Below are positions 51,089-60,115 of a stretch of DNA of 64,000 nucleotides, piece by piece. The notes beneath the pieces are model-generated. The model was not told the DNA's origin. It saw only the letters and a list, made by a program, of their open reading frames with translations, and did not search any database. Numbering within the stretch: position 1 is the first letter of the stretch; every line of letters starts with the position of its first letter. Made by a program: the position numbers and the translations under genes. This stretch comes from Desulfuromonas sp. KJ2020 (lineage in GTDB: Bacteria > Desulfobacterota > Desulfuromonadia > Desulfuromonadales > SZUA-540): the NCBI RefSeq assembly GCF_024197615.1, contig NZ_JAKUKE010000003.1, positions 1,265,436 to 1,329,435 of the forward strand, read 5' to 3'.

Positions 51089-53004
51089 TATTTGTAACTC
51101 CTTACAGCCAGTTTGACGTTTTCGAATTTGAGGGGCTCCTTGTGCAGCTCAGGCTCCTTCTCAACCCCTTTGAACTCCCAGGCACCGACGTAGGCATAGT
51201 TCTCGTCGTCGCGCATCGCCTCACCATCCTCCGTCTGGTACTCAGTGCGGAAGTGGCCACCGCAGGATTCGTTGCGGTGCAGAGCATCACGGGTCATCAC
51301 CTCGGCGAATTCAAGGAAGTCAGCCAGACGGCCGGCGTTCTCGAGCTGCTGGTTAAACTCAGCCCCGGAACCGGTGACTTTGACGTTCTTCCAAAACTCT
51401 TCGCGAAGGGCCGGAATGCGCTTGAGAGCGTCCTTGAGGCTCTGCTCACTGCGCGCCATGCCGACGTTCTCCCACATGATCTTGCCGAGCTCGCGGTGCA
51501 TTTCGCTGACCGTCTTCTTGCCGTTGATGGACAGCAGCTTTTCCGTCTGCTTGTTGACGTCCTCGCGGGATTTCTTGAACTCGGGATGGTCGTCCTTGAT
51601 TTGGCCGGGAGTAACGGTAGCCAGGTAATTGGCGATGGTGTAAGGAATAACAAAGTAACCGTCAGCCAGACCCTGCATGAGAGCAGAAGCCCCCAGGCGG
51701 TTGGCGCCGTGTACGGAGAAGTTGGCTTCACCGAGAACGAACAGGCCGGGAACGTTGCTCATGCAGTTGTAGTCGACCCACAGACCACCCATGGAGTAGT
51801 GGGGAGCCGGGTAAATACGCATGGGCACTTTATAGGCGTTCTCGTCGGTGATCTTCTCGTACATCTCGAAGAGGTTGCCGTAACGCTCGCGGATCGTATC
51901 CTCGCCAACGCGAGCAATCGCCGACGCGTAGTCGAGGTAGACACCACGCTTGCCGGGTCCGACGCCGCGATCATCATCGCACTGTTCTTTAGCGGCACGG
52001 GAAGCGATGTCGCGGGGAGCCAGGTTGCCGAAAGAGGGGTACTTGCGCTCCAGATAGTAGTCGCGATCCTCTTCGGGGATGTCGTTGGGGTTTTTATCGG
52101 TGTCTTCCTTCTTCTTGGGAACCCAGCAACGACCGTCGTTACGCAGGGACTCGGACATCAGGGTCAGTTTGGACTGATGTTCGCCGTGCTGCGGAATGCA
52201 GGTCGGGTGAATCTGGGTGTAGCAGGGGTTGGCGAAGAAAGCGCCCTTTTTGGCGGCTTTCCAGGCAGCGGTGACGCTGCAGCCCATGGCGTTGGTCGAA
52301 AGATAGAAGACGTTGACGTAGCCGCCGGTGGCCAGAACCACGGCGTCACCCCAGTGGGATTCCACTTCGCCAGTGACGAGGTTGCGTACGGTGATACCGC
52401 GGGCCACGCCATCGACAACGACCAGGTCGAGCATTTCGGTGCGGGGGTGCATGACCACCGTACCGGCTTTCACCTGACGGGACAGGGCCGAGTAGGCGCC
52501 CAGCAGCAGCTGCTGACCGGTCTGACCACGTGCATAAAAAGTACGGGAAACCTGGGCACCGCCGAAGGAGCGGTTGTCGAGGTAACCGGCATAGTCGCGG
52601 GCGAAAGGTACGCCTTGGGCGACGCACTGGTCGATAATGTTGTTGGACACCTGGGCCAGACGCCAGACGTCGGCCTCACGGGCGCGGAAGTCACCGCCCT
52701 TGATGGTGTCATAGAACAGGCGATAGATGCTGTCGCCGTCGTTCGGGTAGTTCTTGGCGGCATTGATCCCGCCCTGGGCGGCAATGGAGTGAGCACGACG
52801 AGCGCTGTCCTGGTAGCAGAAAGCATGAACGTTGTAGCCCAGTTCACCCAAGGTGGCTGCGCCGGCGCCGCCGGCCAGGCCGGTGCCGACCATCAGGATC
52901 TTGAATTTACGCTTATTGGCGGGATTGACCAGCTTCATGTTAAAGCGGTGTCTATCCCACGAAGTTTCAATTGGTCCGGTAGGACATTTGCCATCTAGAA
53001 TCAC
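51088..53004 (-). CDS. frdA: FrdA/SdhA, flavoprotein subunit
   Basis: Encodes 638 residues starting with GTG at 53004, preceded by AGGGGG about 7 nt away. The FAD-binding Rossmann motif is [19 protein letters not shown]; the covalent flavin histidine region is [14 protein letters not shown]; substrate residues include HPTCIPQHG and [13 protein letters not shown]. It interconverts succinate and fumarate. In Geobacter the same FrdCAB enzyme works in both directions, so direction here depends on conditions. Confidence 0.95.
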
Positions 53005-53014
53005 GATGAACCCC

Positions 53015-53692
53015 CTAAATTTTAACTAAGCCGACAAAAATCAGAACAGGAATGGACAAATAACCGACAAAGAGGACCAGAGCCAGCCCTTTGCTGATTT
53101 TGCCGAGAACAGGAAGAGACTTCTTGCTGTTCAATCCCAATGTCTGGAAGAAGCTCTGGAAACCGTGGCTCACGTGGAAAAGGAGGAAAAGCATGGCCAC
53201 AGCGTAAACCAGGGCGATAAAAGCCTTCTGGAAACTAAGAACAACCATGGTGAAAACGTCAGGGCGGTTCATGGCGTCCAGAGGAAGGTTTCCGGCTGAG
53301 ATCTCAGGGTTGGTCACCTGAACGGTGAAGTGAAGCAGGTGGTAAATGACAAAAGCCAGGATGGCCACACCGCTGACGATCATGGTTTCAGCGGCAAAAG
53401 TCGTGCGAAGACGCTTTTTCTGAGCATAACCGATCGGCTTGGCGGCACTGTTTTCGAGGGTGAGTTGCACCCCGAACCAGATGTGCAGCGCAAACAGGGT
53501 CAGCATAACCAGACGGAACACCCAGACCAGGGGACCAAGATCGTGAAGATGCTTGGCATAAGCGTTGATCCCGTTAGCCCCGAGGAAAACCGAGGAGTTT
53601 CCGAGCAGGTGTATAATAACGAAACTGATCAGGAGCAGACCAGTTACCGCCATTATGATCTTTCTACCCACAGAACTATTTAGCAGTTGCAT
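53015..53692 (-). CDS. frdC: FrdC/SdhC, dihaem cytochrome b membrane subunit
   Basis: Encodes 225 residues with five membrane helices and histidines placed as in type B enzymes ([36 protein letters not shown]) able to ligate two b haems. It passes electrons to or from menaquinone. AAGGGA lies about 8 nt before the ATG. First gene of frdCAB. Confidence 0.93.
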   Translation of the reverse strand: MQLLNSSVGRKIIMAVTGLLLISFVIIHLLGNSSVFLGANGINAYAKHLHDLGPLVWVFRLVMLTLFALHIWFGVQLTLENSAAKPIGYAQKKRLRTTFAAETMIVSGVAILAFVIYHLLHFTVQVTNPEISAGNLPLDAMNRPDVFTMVVLSFQKAFIALVYAVAMLFLLFHVSHGFQSFFQTLGLNSKKSLPVLGKISKGLALVLFVGYLSIPVLIFVGLVKI

Positions 53693-53925
53693 AATTATTT
53701 TCCCTTGGAAAGATATTCAAGAGCAATAAGGATGAATGACACTCCCATCGAAGGGAAGAAGAAGATGCCAATGGTTCTCGCACCCTGCGAACTGATCCCG
53801 GCCCTGGGGGCCCCCGCCACTTGGTAAAGATCTGCATGTGTTTACCCCTTCCTGATTCAATAAAAAATGAGCGAGCGCAAAGGCTCCAGAACAAGTGGAC
53901 TCCTCATAACGAGGATCTCTCTCCG

Positions 53926-53957
53926 GTATACAGCACGCAGTATACTAAACGTCGTTT
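53926..53957. promoter_or_regulatory. Palindromes in the frd upstream region
   Basis: GTATAC-N8-GTATAC (53926-53945) is followed by the palindrome AAACG-T-CGTTT (53947-53957). The first overlaps a TATACT sequence that could be the frd -10 box on the minus strand, about 250 bp before frdC. Binding protein unknown. The rest of the 53693-54203 gap has a GC-rich imperfect hairpin (about 54011-54065) and a possible promoter for the next gene (TTGACA at 54082). No gene is supported there. Confidence 0.4.
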
Positions 53958-54203
53958 GAAAAAAATGCAAAAAAAAAACACCGTTAACGGCCAATCGCCG
54001 CAGGCTCAAAAGCCCGGCGAGGCTACCCGCCGGCCGGGCGGACAAAAAGCCCACCTTTCGCCGGGAAAAGACGAAAAAACTTTGACAAGGCCCCGACAGA
54101 GAATGTTAATATACCGCCGGCGAAAGCCCCGACAACCTTCACCTCATTCAATTTGTGTTAGATTTTAAAGACACTTTCCATTCATTTCAGAGAGAGGATT
54201 GCC

Positions 54204-54671
54204 ATGACCCAGAAAATCAATGTGCAGAAAGCGATCAAGGAGGCCATGCAGACCGAGAAGGATGCCATGGACTTCTACAAATACGGCGCCGAAAAAATGA
54301 GCGACGAAAAAGCCAAAAAGACCTTTGAACTGCTGGCTCGCGAAGAAGCCCAGCACGCCCATTCCTTCTACAACATCTACAAAGGTGGCGACATCCCCTC
54401 TTTCGACGAATTCATCCAGTCTCCCCCCGACACCGAATCCTCCTGGTGGAAAGCCCTGCAGAAAATCATGATGGGCGACTTCGACGAGCGCAAGGCGATG
54501 GAACTGGCCCTCGACGAAGAAGAAGCCCTGGAGAAGCACCTGCGGGAAGTGGCCGAGCAGATGACCGACCCGGAAGTCAAGGCCATCTACCTGGCCAACG
54601 CCAATTCGACCCACCACCACTTCGAAGTCATCCGCGACGACTACGCCGACATCTTCGGTCTGCCGGCCTGA
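54204..54671 (+). CDS. Ferritin-like di-iron protein (rubrerythrin-type, no rubredoxin domain)
   Basis: Encodes 155 residues forming two helix pairs: KEAMQTEKDAMDFYKYGAEKM with EEAQHAHSF in the first half, and ALDEEEALEKHLREVAEQM with NANSTHHHFEVIRDDY in the second. The ExxH-type ligands fit a di-iron site. There is no CxxC rubredoxin module. Such proteins act in peroxide or iron handling in anaerobes. AGAGAGGA precedes the ATG, and a strong terminator follows. Confidence 0.88.
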   Translation: MTQKINVQKAIKEAMQTEKDAMDFYKYGAEKMSDEKAKKTFELLAREEAQHAHSFYNIYKGGDIPSFDEFIQSPPDTESSWWKALQKIMMGDFDERKAMELALDEEEALEKHLREVAEQMTDPEVKAIYLANANSTHHHFEVIRDDYADIFGLPA

Positions 54672-54700
54672 CGTCGAACGACAAAAACTTCATACAGAAA

Positions 54701-54737
54701 GAGGCGGCTCCCTTGAGTGGGAACCGCCTCTTTTTTT
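54701..54737 (+). terminator. Intrinsic terminator after the ferritin-like gene
   Basis: A 12-bp stem GAGGCGGCTCCC / GGGAACCGCCTC (one mismatch) with a 6-nt loop, followed by seven T residues. Confidence 0.92.
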
Positions 54738-54758
54738 GAGCAATCTTCTGCTTGATTC

Positions 54759-56117
54759 TTAGAAGCTGTAGCTCAACTGAACACTGGCAATATCAACGGA
54801 GTTTTCGTATTCGCCAACCAGTTCGCCTCGGGACTGATCCTCACCGACAGCCTCTTTATCGATTTTGGAATCCTGCACAAAGAGATGGGCGTAGCCGAAA
54901 TCGATGTTCATCTGGTCGGTAAGCTTGTAGCCGGCACCGAAGGCAACCCAGAAGCGATCCTCACCAGGAATACGAGGGGTGCGATGCTTGGCATCGGGGA
55001 TAGGTGTCTCATCGTAGGCCAGACCACCGCGCAGAACAAGACGATCATTGGGAGTATAATTAGCGCCAACGGAGTAGCGCCAGTTGTCATCCCAATTTTC
55101 CGTGGTGACGGAATCAGGAAGGGCCCCGTCGAACTCGATAACCAACTTGTCAAAGGTGCTCCACTCCGTCCACATGATGTCGGCCATCACCGCCCACTGG
55201 CTATTGATGCGATGGTAAGCGCTCAAAGAAGCACTGGCCGGCAGAGTGATATCCCCCTTCACGCCCTGGTTGGGGAAGCTCGCCGCAGCGGCCCCATCTA
55301 AACCAAAAGCAGCCAGATAAGTCGGATTCTGCTGAGTGAAAACGGCATCCCCTTTGACCGTATGCTTGATTCGAGACCGGTAGGCGACGCCAACGCGAGT
55401 ATTTTCATTGAATTCATAAAGCGCGCCCAGATTGAATCCATAGCCCCAATCATCCGCAGTCAGGTCGGCATAGATATCGGCATCAGGATTGGAAACCGCT
55501 GGGAGAAGCGCAGCATTCATGCCGCTCCCCACATAAGCATTCAACCCGAAATCAACCATCTGACTGAGCGTGACATCAATATACTGGGCGCTCACCCCGG
55601 CACCGAGGCTGAGGTTTTCGTTGACCCGGTAGGCCACCGTGGGGTTGATGTTGATGGTCATCACGTCCGACTCCACCGCGTGGTAGCGACCGACCCAGTC
55701 TTTATCATACTCAGTTGCCAAACCGAAGGGAGCGAAGATGCCCAGACCAACCGACCAGCCATTATTCAGGTTGGCGGCGTAATAGAGGTTCGGCGCCACA
55801 CCGACCACGCCCGCATCACCACTGTTACCACCAGAAATAGGCAATCCCAATGCGTTATTCGCACTTTCCTTGCTAAACTTCGCCGAAGGCGCGATCACAT
55901 GCGCGCCGGCTACCACCTGCTGCCCTTCGAGCAGAGTCAGGGCCGCCGGGTTGAAGAAGATGGTGCTGGCGTCTTCACCGGTGGCGGCGGCGCCGGCAAA
56001 GGCGTTGCCCAGACCGCTGACACTCTGCTCGATCAAGGCGAACCCAGCCGAGAAGGCGGGACTGGCCAAGGCCAGAACCAGGGAAACAACAACAAACCAA
56101 CGGATAAAATGCTTCAT
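54759..56117 (-). CDS. FadL/TodX-family outer-membrane transporter
   Basis: Encodes 452 residues with a signal peptide ending AFSA. The mature N terminus has the FadL pattern GFALIEQSVSGLGNAFAGAAATGEDASTIFFNPAALTLL; the chain is rich in alternating beta strands and ends in phenylalanine (VQLSYSF). FadL proteins let long-chain fatty acids or other hydrophobic compounds cross the outer membrane. The substrate is not predictable here. Confidence 0.92.
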   Translation of the reverse strand: MKHFIRWFVVVSLVLALASPAFSAGFALIEQSVSGLGNAFAGAAATGEDASTIFFNPAALTLLEGQQVVAGAHVIAPSAKFSKESANNALGLPISGGNSGDAGVVGVAPNLYYAANLNNGWSVGLGIFAPFGLATEYDKDWVGRYHAVESDVMTININPTVAYRVNENLSLGAGVSAQYIDVTLSQMVDFGLNAYVGSGMNAALLPAVSNPDADIYADLTADDWGYGFNLGALYEFNENTRVGVAYRSRIKHTVKGDAVFTQQNPTYLAAFGLDGAAAASFPNQGVKGDITLPASASLSAYHRINSQWAVMADIMWTEWSTFDKLVIEFDGALPDSVTTENWDDNWRYSVGANYTPNDRLVLRGGLAYDETPIPDAKHRTPRIPGEDRFWVAFGAGYKLTDQMNIDFGYAHLFVQDSKIDKEAVGEDQSRGELVGEYENSVDIASVQLSYSF

Positions 56118-56673
56118 ACATTCTCCTTTCAGATACCATGGACAGTGTTCAATGCAGGTTGGGAAGAACTTTGATGTGGCAGAAACACCCAGCTCAACAC
56201 AGGGTCATTTTATACGTCAGAGCGCTCAACAAATCAATGAATTTAGAACATTATTCTAACTTTAGGATTTTCCTAAAAACCATTTTTCATTTAATGCAAA
56301 ACCCACAAAGGGACTCTTCCACGCTTTTTCATTTATTTATCTGGACATATACCGCCTCCTTACGTTCACGTCAAGCACTTTTAAAACATTTTTCTATTTT
56401 TATTTTTTACACCCTGACCGACCTGTAAACCCTTACCCCATTGATTTTTTTTCGTCCAGGCATCCAAAAAAATCCATCCCCCACCCCACCATGAGAAACA
56501 CCCCTCATCAAAATATCCACAGCACAGAGCCAAGATTAGGCATCTATCCATCGGCTTTTATTCAGGATTCCCCAAAATTTTTTCTTGCTTTTAGCCGGAG
56601 CGCATGGTAATAGGTTTAGGCAAATTTTTTAGCTAGTGTGTTCGAGTCCGTTCTGGCTGTCAGCAGTTCTTCC
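56118..56673. other. AT-rich intergenic stretch
   Basis: No coding frame or clear promoter is supported. A small palindrome TTTAGGA-TTT-TCCTAAA lies at about 56260-56276. A stretch near 56594-56663 resembles a degraded tRNA but does not fold properly. Confidence 0.5.
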
Positions 56674-56710
56674 AAAACCGCACAGACCACAAGGTCTGGG
56701 CGGTTTTTTT
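56674..56710 (+). terminator. Terminator-like hairpin in the cspA upstream region
   Basis: AAAACCGCACAGACC, loop ACAA, GGTCTGGGCGGTTTT (one bulge/mismatch), followed by T residues, 68 bp before the cold-shock gene. It could end a short leader RNA or act as an attenuator. Confidence 0.65.
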
Positions 56711-56777
56711 GATGGCGGTCAGAGCAACCCGGCACACGAAAACTGGTCCCAGATCTGGAACAAAGGAGCAAAAAGAA

Positions 56778-56978
56778 ATGGCTGAAGGTACTGTAAAATG
56801 GTTCAACGACGCTAAGGGTTTCGGTTTCATCGAGCAGGACAATGGACCCGATGTATTTGTTCACTTCTCTTCTATCCAGTCCGAAGGGTTCAAATCCCTG
56901 GCCGAAGGAGACCGGGTAACCTTTGAAGTTGTTCAGGGCCAGAAGGGCCCCCAGGCAGCTAATGTTGTAAAGGTCTAA
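56778..56978 (+). CDS. cspA: Cold-shock protein (CspA family)
   Basis: Encodes 66 residues from the ATG at 56778 ([18 protein letters not shown]), with GGAG about 10 nt upstream; longer frames upstream pass through the hairpin and are not used. RNP1 (KGFGFI) and RNP2 (VFVHFSSI) nucleic-acid binding motifs are intact. Such proteins bind single-stranded RNA/DNA and act as RNA chaperones. A terminator follows directly. Confidence 0.95.
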   Translation: MAEGTVKWFNDAKGFGFIEQDNGPDVFVHFSSIQSEGFKSLAEGDRVTFEVVQGQKGPQAANVVKV

Positions 56979-57001
56979 TCCCAGACTTTGACACAACCAA
57001 A

Positions 57002-57033
57002 AACTCCACGATCCGTCGTGGAGTTTTTTTTTG
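57002..57033 (+). terminator. Intrinsic terminator after the cold-shock gene
   Basis: AACTCCACGA / TCGTGGAGTT stem with a short loop, followed by a run of T, 23 bp after the stop codon. Confidence 0.92.
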
Positions 57034-57151
57034 CCGATTCAGCGTGACCCCACCTCGCCTCACCCCGATTTTCCGCCGGCATTTTTCCTAGGACATCCAG
57101 CCAAGCTGCGCTAGACTTTCAGGATTCACGCTTTTTCCAGGAGGTAACATC

Positions 57152-60106
57152 ATGTCCGAACAGAGCCTTCAGCCAGGGCAGAAACTTCACGGCTTCACCC
57201 TGCTCGATATGACGCCGCTGCCAGAACTCAACGCACGTCTCATCCAGTTGCGCCACGACAGAACCGGCGCCCGCATGGTCCACATGGAGACCGAAGACGA
57301 CAACAACCTTTTCGGCGTCGGCTTTCACACCACCCCCATGGACTCCACAGGTGTCGCCCATATTCTGGAGCACACGGTGTTGTGCGGGTCCAAGAACTTC
57401 CCGGTGCGGGATCCCTTTTTCAGCATGCTCAAGCGCAGCCTGAACACCTTCATGAACGCGCTGACCTCCAGCGACTGGACCCTCTACCCCTTCGCCAGCC
57501 AAAACGAGAAGGATTTCTATAATCTCATGGCCATCTACCTCGATGCCGCCTTTTTTCCCCGCCTGCTCGACCGGGACTTCAGGCAGGAAGGCCATCGCCT
57601 CGAATTTCAGGAGATGGACAACCCCGAATCGCCGCTCGAATACAAGGGCGTGGTCTACAACGAGATGAAAGGGGCGATGGCCGACCCCTCATCGCTCAGC
57701 CATCGACGCTTGAGCGGTGCCCTGTACCCGACCACCACCTACGGCAAGAATTCTGGCGGCGAACCCTCGGATATCCCCAATCTGACCTGGGAAGAGCTGC
57801 GGGAATTCCACGCCACCTATTATCACCCCGCCAACGCCTATTTCTTTACCTACGGGCACCTCCCCCTGGAGAAGCATCTGGAGACCATCGAAAACCTGGC
57901 CCTGCGGCACTTCGAGGCCAAACCTCTTGACACCGCCGTACCGGATGAGGTGCGCTTCGAGCAGCCCAGAAAGCTCACCGAGACCTTTCCGGCCGACCCG
58001 GGCGAGCCCCTGGAAAACCGCACCCTGGTGCAGACGGCCTGGCTTACCTGCCCGGCCGCCGACAACTTCAACCGCGTCGCCCTGCAGGTGCTGTCCACCC
58101 TGCTGCTGGGCAACCCGGCCGCCCCCCTGTACAAGGCGCTGATCGAATCGAAGCTGGGGCAGAACCTGTCTCCCGTCACCGGCTACCACGATGACAACCG
58201 GGAGACCTTTTTCGCCGTTGGCCTGCAGGGAACGGAACCGGAGCACACGGACAAGATCGAAGCCCTCATCCTGGAAACCTTGCAGGAGGCCGCCGACAAG
58301 GGCTTTCCGGCAGAACGCATCGAGGCGGCCATCCATCAGCTGGAGTTTGCCCATCGGGAAGTGACGGGAGACCAGTATCCCTACGCCCTGTTGCTGCTCA
58401 TGCGCCTGCTCGGCCCCTGGATCCATAGCGGCGACCCCGTCACCCCACTGCTGCTGACCCGCGATCTCGACCGCCTGCGGGCCGAGGTAGCCGCCGGACC
58501 GTTTTTCCAGAACCTGATCCGTCGCTATCTTCTCGACAACCCCCATCGGGTCACCCTGACACTGAAACCCGACCCGGAGCGCAAGGTGCGGGAAGATAAG
58601 GAGGTCGCCGACAATCTCCAGGCTCTCGCCGCTCGCCTGACCCCCGAGCAGAAGCAGCAGATCGTCGAGCAGGCCCAGGAGCTGCAAGAGGCGCAGGAGA
58701 TGGAAGAAGATCTTTCCATCCTGCCGACGCTGGAGCTCAGCGACATTCCGGCCGAGGAGAGCCCCGTTTCTTCGCGCGAGGAAAAGGTCGAGGGGGTGGC
58801 GCTCAGCTGGTTCGACCAGCCGACCAACGGGATCGTCTACTTTTCGGCCCAATCGGAGGCCGCCCACATCCCTGCCGATCTGCGGCCTTTCGTTCCCCTC
58901 TTCTGCGCCCTGCTGCCCCAGATCGGCGCGGCCGGCCTGAGCTATCTGGAGATGGCCGAACGGATGTCGGCAGCTACGGGGGGAATTCGTGCCTCCGCCA
59001 GCATTCTCGAGAGCCCGGAGGCCATGGATGCGCCTCGTACCATCGTCACGGTGCGCGGCAAAGCCCTGCGACGCAATCAGGACAAGATGTTTGCCATACT
59101 TACCGATCTCTTTACCGCGCCGGATTTTTCCGACCTGACCCGATTGCACACGGTCATCAACCAGGTCAAGACCTCCATGGAGAACTCCATTCCGGGCTCG
59201 GGCCATACCTACGCCGCCCGCCTGGCCGCCAGCCAGCTCACGGCGGGCGGGAAGTTGCGGGAAGAATGGACCGGCATCAGCCAGGTCCGCTTCATCAAGG
59301 AGATCGCCGCAAAGAAACCGGCAGAGCTGTCCGACCTGGCCGCCAAAATGCAGACGCTGGCCGGGCTTCTTCTGGGAAATGAAGGGATGCGCTGCGCCCT
59401 GACCGCTGAGGGGGAAGCTTTCGACTCCGTTCGTCCGGCCCTCGCCGCTTTTCTGCAGAGCCTGAACAAGGCCCCGGCGACTCCCGCCGGCCAAAACGCT
59501 TTCAGCCCCACCAGCGTACGCAAAGGCTGTGCGGCTGCCGTACCCGTCTCCTATGTGGCCCGGATTTTCCGCACCGGCACCTACACGCAGGCGGATGCCG
59601 CGCCGCTGATGGTGCTGGCCAAGCTGCTGCGGGCCAACTTTCTGCATCGGGAGATCCGCGAAAAAGGCGGCGCCTATGGCGGTTTGGCCGGTGCCGACCC
59701 GGAAGCCGGCCTTTTCTCCATGCTCTCCTACCGCGACCCGCAGCTGACCCGTACGCTCAAGGTGTACGAACAGGCTGTGGACTGGGCCGTAGCCGGACAG
59801 TATGCCGACGAGGAGATCAAGGAAGCCATCCTCGCCTCCTTCAGCGACCTGGATCGCCCCCTCTCCCCCAGCGGCAAAGCCTCACGGGAATTCAACCACC
59901 AGCTGCAGGGTTTGACCCTGGCCATGCGCCAGACCTTTCGCCAGCGCCTGCTGGCCGTCGACCGGGAAGCCCTGCAAAGGGTCGCCCACGTCTACCTGAA
60001 GCAGGGATGGCAGGGTAGTTCCGTGGCGGTGGTTTCCGGGGAGGAGCAACTGCAGAAGGCCAACGCCGAACTGGGCGAGGCCGCCTTCCCTATCGAGAGG
60101 ATCTAA
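57152..60106 (+). CDS. M16C metalloprotease (PreP/Cym1-like)
   Basis: Encodes 984 residues, typical of single-chain M16C peptidases. The inverted zinc motif is H70-I-L-E73-H74 (GVAHILEHTVLCGS), with the distal glutamate in YNEMKGAM. The second, catalytically silent half carries the usual Arg/Tyr region (REIREKGGAYGGLAG). These enzymes degrade peptides up to about 70 residues inside a closed chamber. No signal peptide is visible, so it is probably cytoplasmic. AGGAGG precedes the ATG. Confidence 0.94.
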   Translation: MSEQSLQPGQKLHGFTLLDMTPLPELNARLIQLRHDRTGARMVHMETEDDNNLFGVGFHTTPMDSTGVAHILEHTVLCGSKNFPVRDPFFSMLKRSLNTFMNALTSSDWTLYPFASQNEKDFYNLMAIYLDAAFFPRLLDRDFRQEGHRLEFQEMDNPESPLEYKGVVYNEMKGAMADPSSLSHRRLSGALYPTTTYGKNSGGEPSDIPNLTWEELREFHATYYHPANAYFFTYGHLPLEKHLETIENLALRHFEAKPLDTAVPDEVRFEQPRKLTETFPADPGEPLENRTLVQTAWLTCPAADNFNRVALQVLSTLLLGNPAAPLYKALIESKLGQNLSPVTGYHDDNRETFFAVGLQGTEPEHTDKIEALILETLQEAADKGFPAERIEAAIHQLEFAHREVTGDQYPYALLLLMRLLGPWIHSGDPVTPLLLTRDLDRLRAEVAAGPFFQNLIRRYLLDNPHRVTLTLKPDPERKVREDKEVADNLQALAARLTPEQKQQIVEQAQELQEAQEMEEDLSILPTLELSDIPAEESPVSSREEKVEGVALSWFDQPTNGIVYFSAQSEAAHIPADLRPFVPLFCALLPQIGAAGLSYLEMAERMSAATGGIRASASILESPEAMDAPRTIVTVRGKALRRNQDKMFAILTDLFTAPDFSDLTRLHTVINQVKTSMENSIPGSGHTYAARLAASQLTAGGKLREEWTGISQVRFIKEIAAKKPAELSDLAAKMQTLAGLLLGNEGMRCALTAEGEAFDSVRPALAAFLQSLNKAPATPAGQNAFSPTSVRKGCAAAVPVSYVARIFRTGTYTQADAAPLMVLAKLLRANFLHREIREKGGAYGGLAGADPEAGLFSMLSYRDPQLTRTLKVYEQAVDWAVAGQYADEEIKEAILASFSDLDRPLSPSGKASREFNHQLQGLTLAMRQTFRQRLLAVDREALQRVAHVYLKQGWQGSSVAVVSGEEQLQKANAELGEAAFPIERI

Positions 60107-60115
60107 GCCGACAGG

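Noticed and set aside
51142-52998. 618-codon plus-strand open frame
   Set aside because: Antisense to frdA; no recognisable domain and no ribosome-binding site.
53676-53894. 72-codon minus-strand frame upstream of frdC
   Set aside because: Overlaps the frdC start, lies over the promoter region and has no ribosome-binding site or recognisable features.
53821-54168. 115-codon plus-strand frame before the ferritin-like gene
   Set aside because: Highly basic, low-complexity translation across hairpins and a candidate promoter; no ribosome-binding site.
56594-56663. Possible tRNA (7-bp acceptor-like pairing AGCCGGA/TTCTGGCT and a TTCGAGT T-loop)
   Set aside because: T-stem bases do not pair, no anticodon arm can be formed and there is no CCA; at best a decayed remnant.
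57689-59647. 652-codon minus-strand open frame
   Set aside because: Antisense to the M16C peptidase gene.
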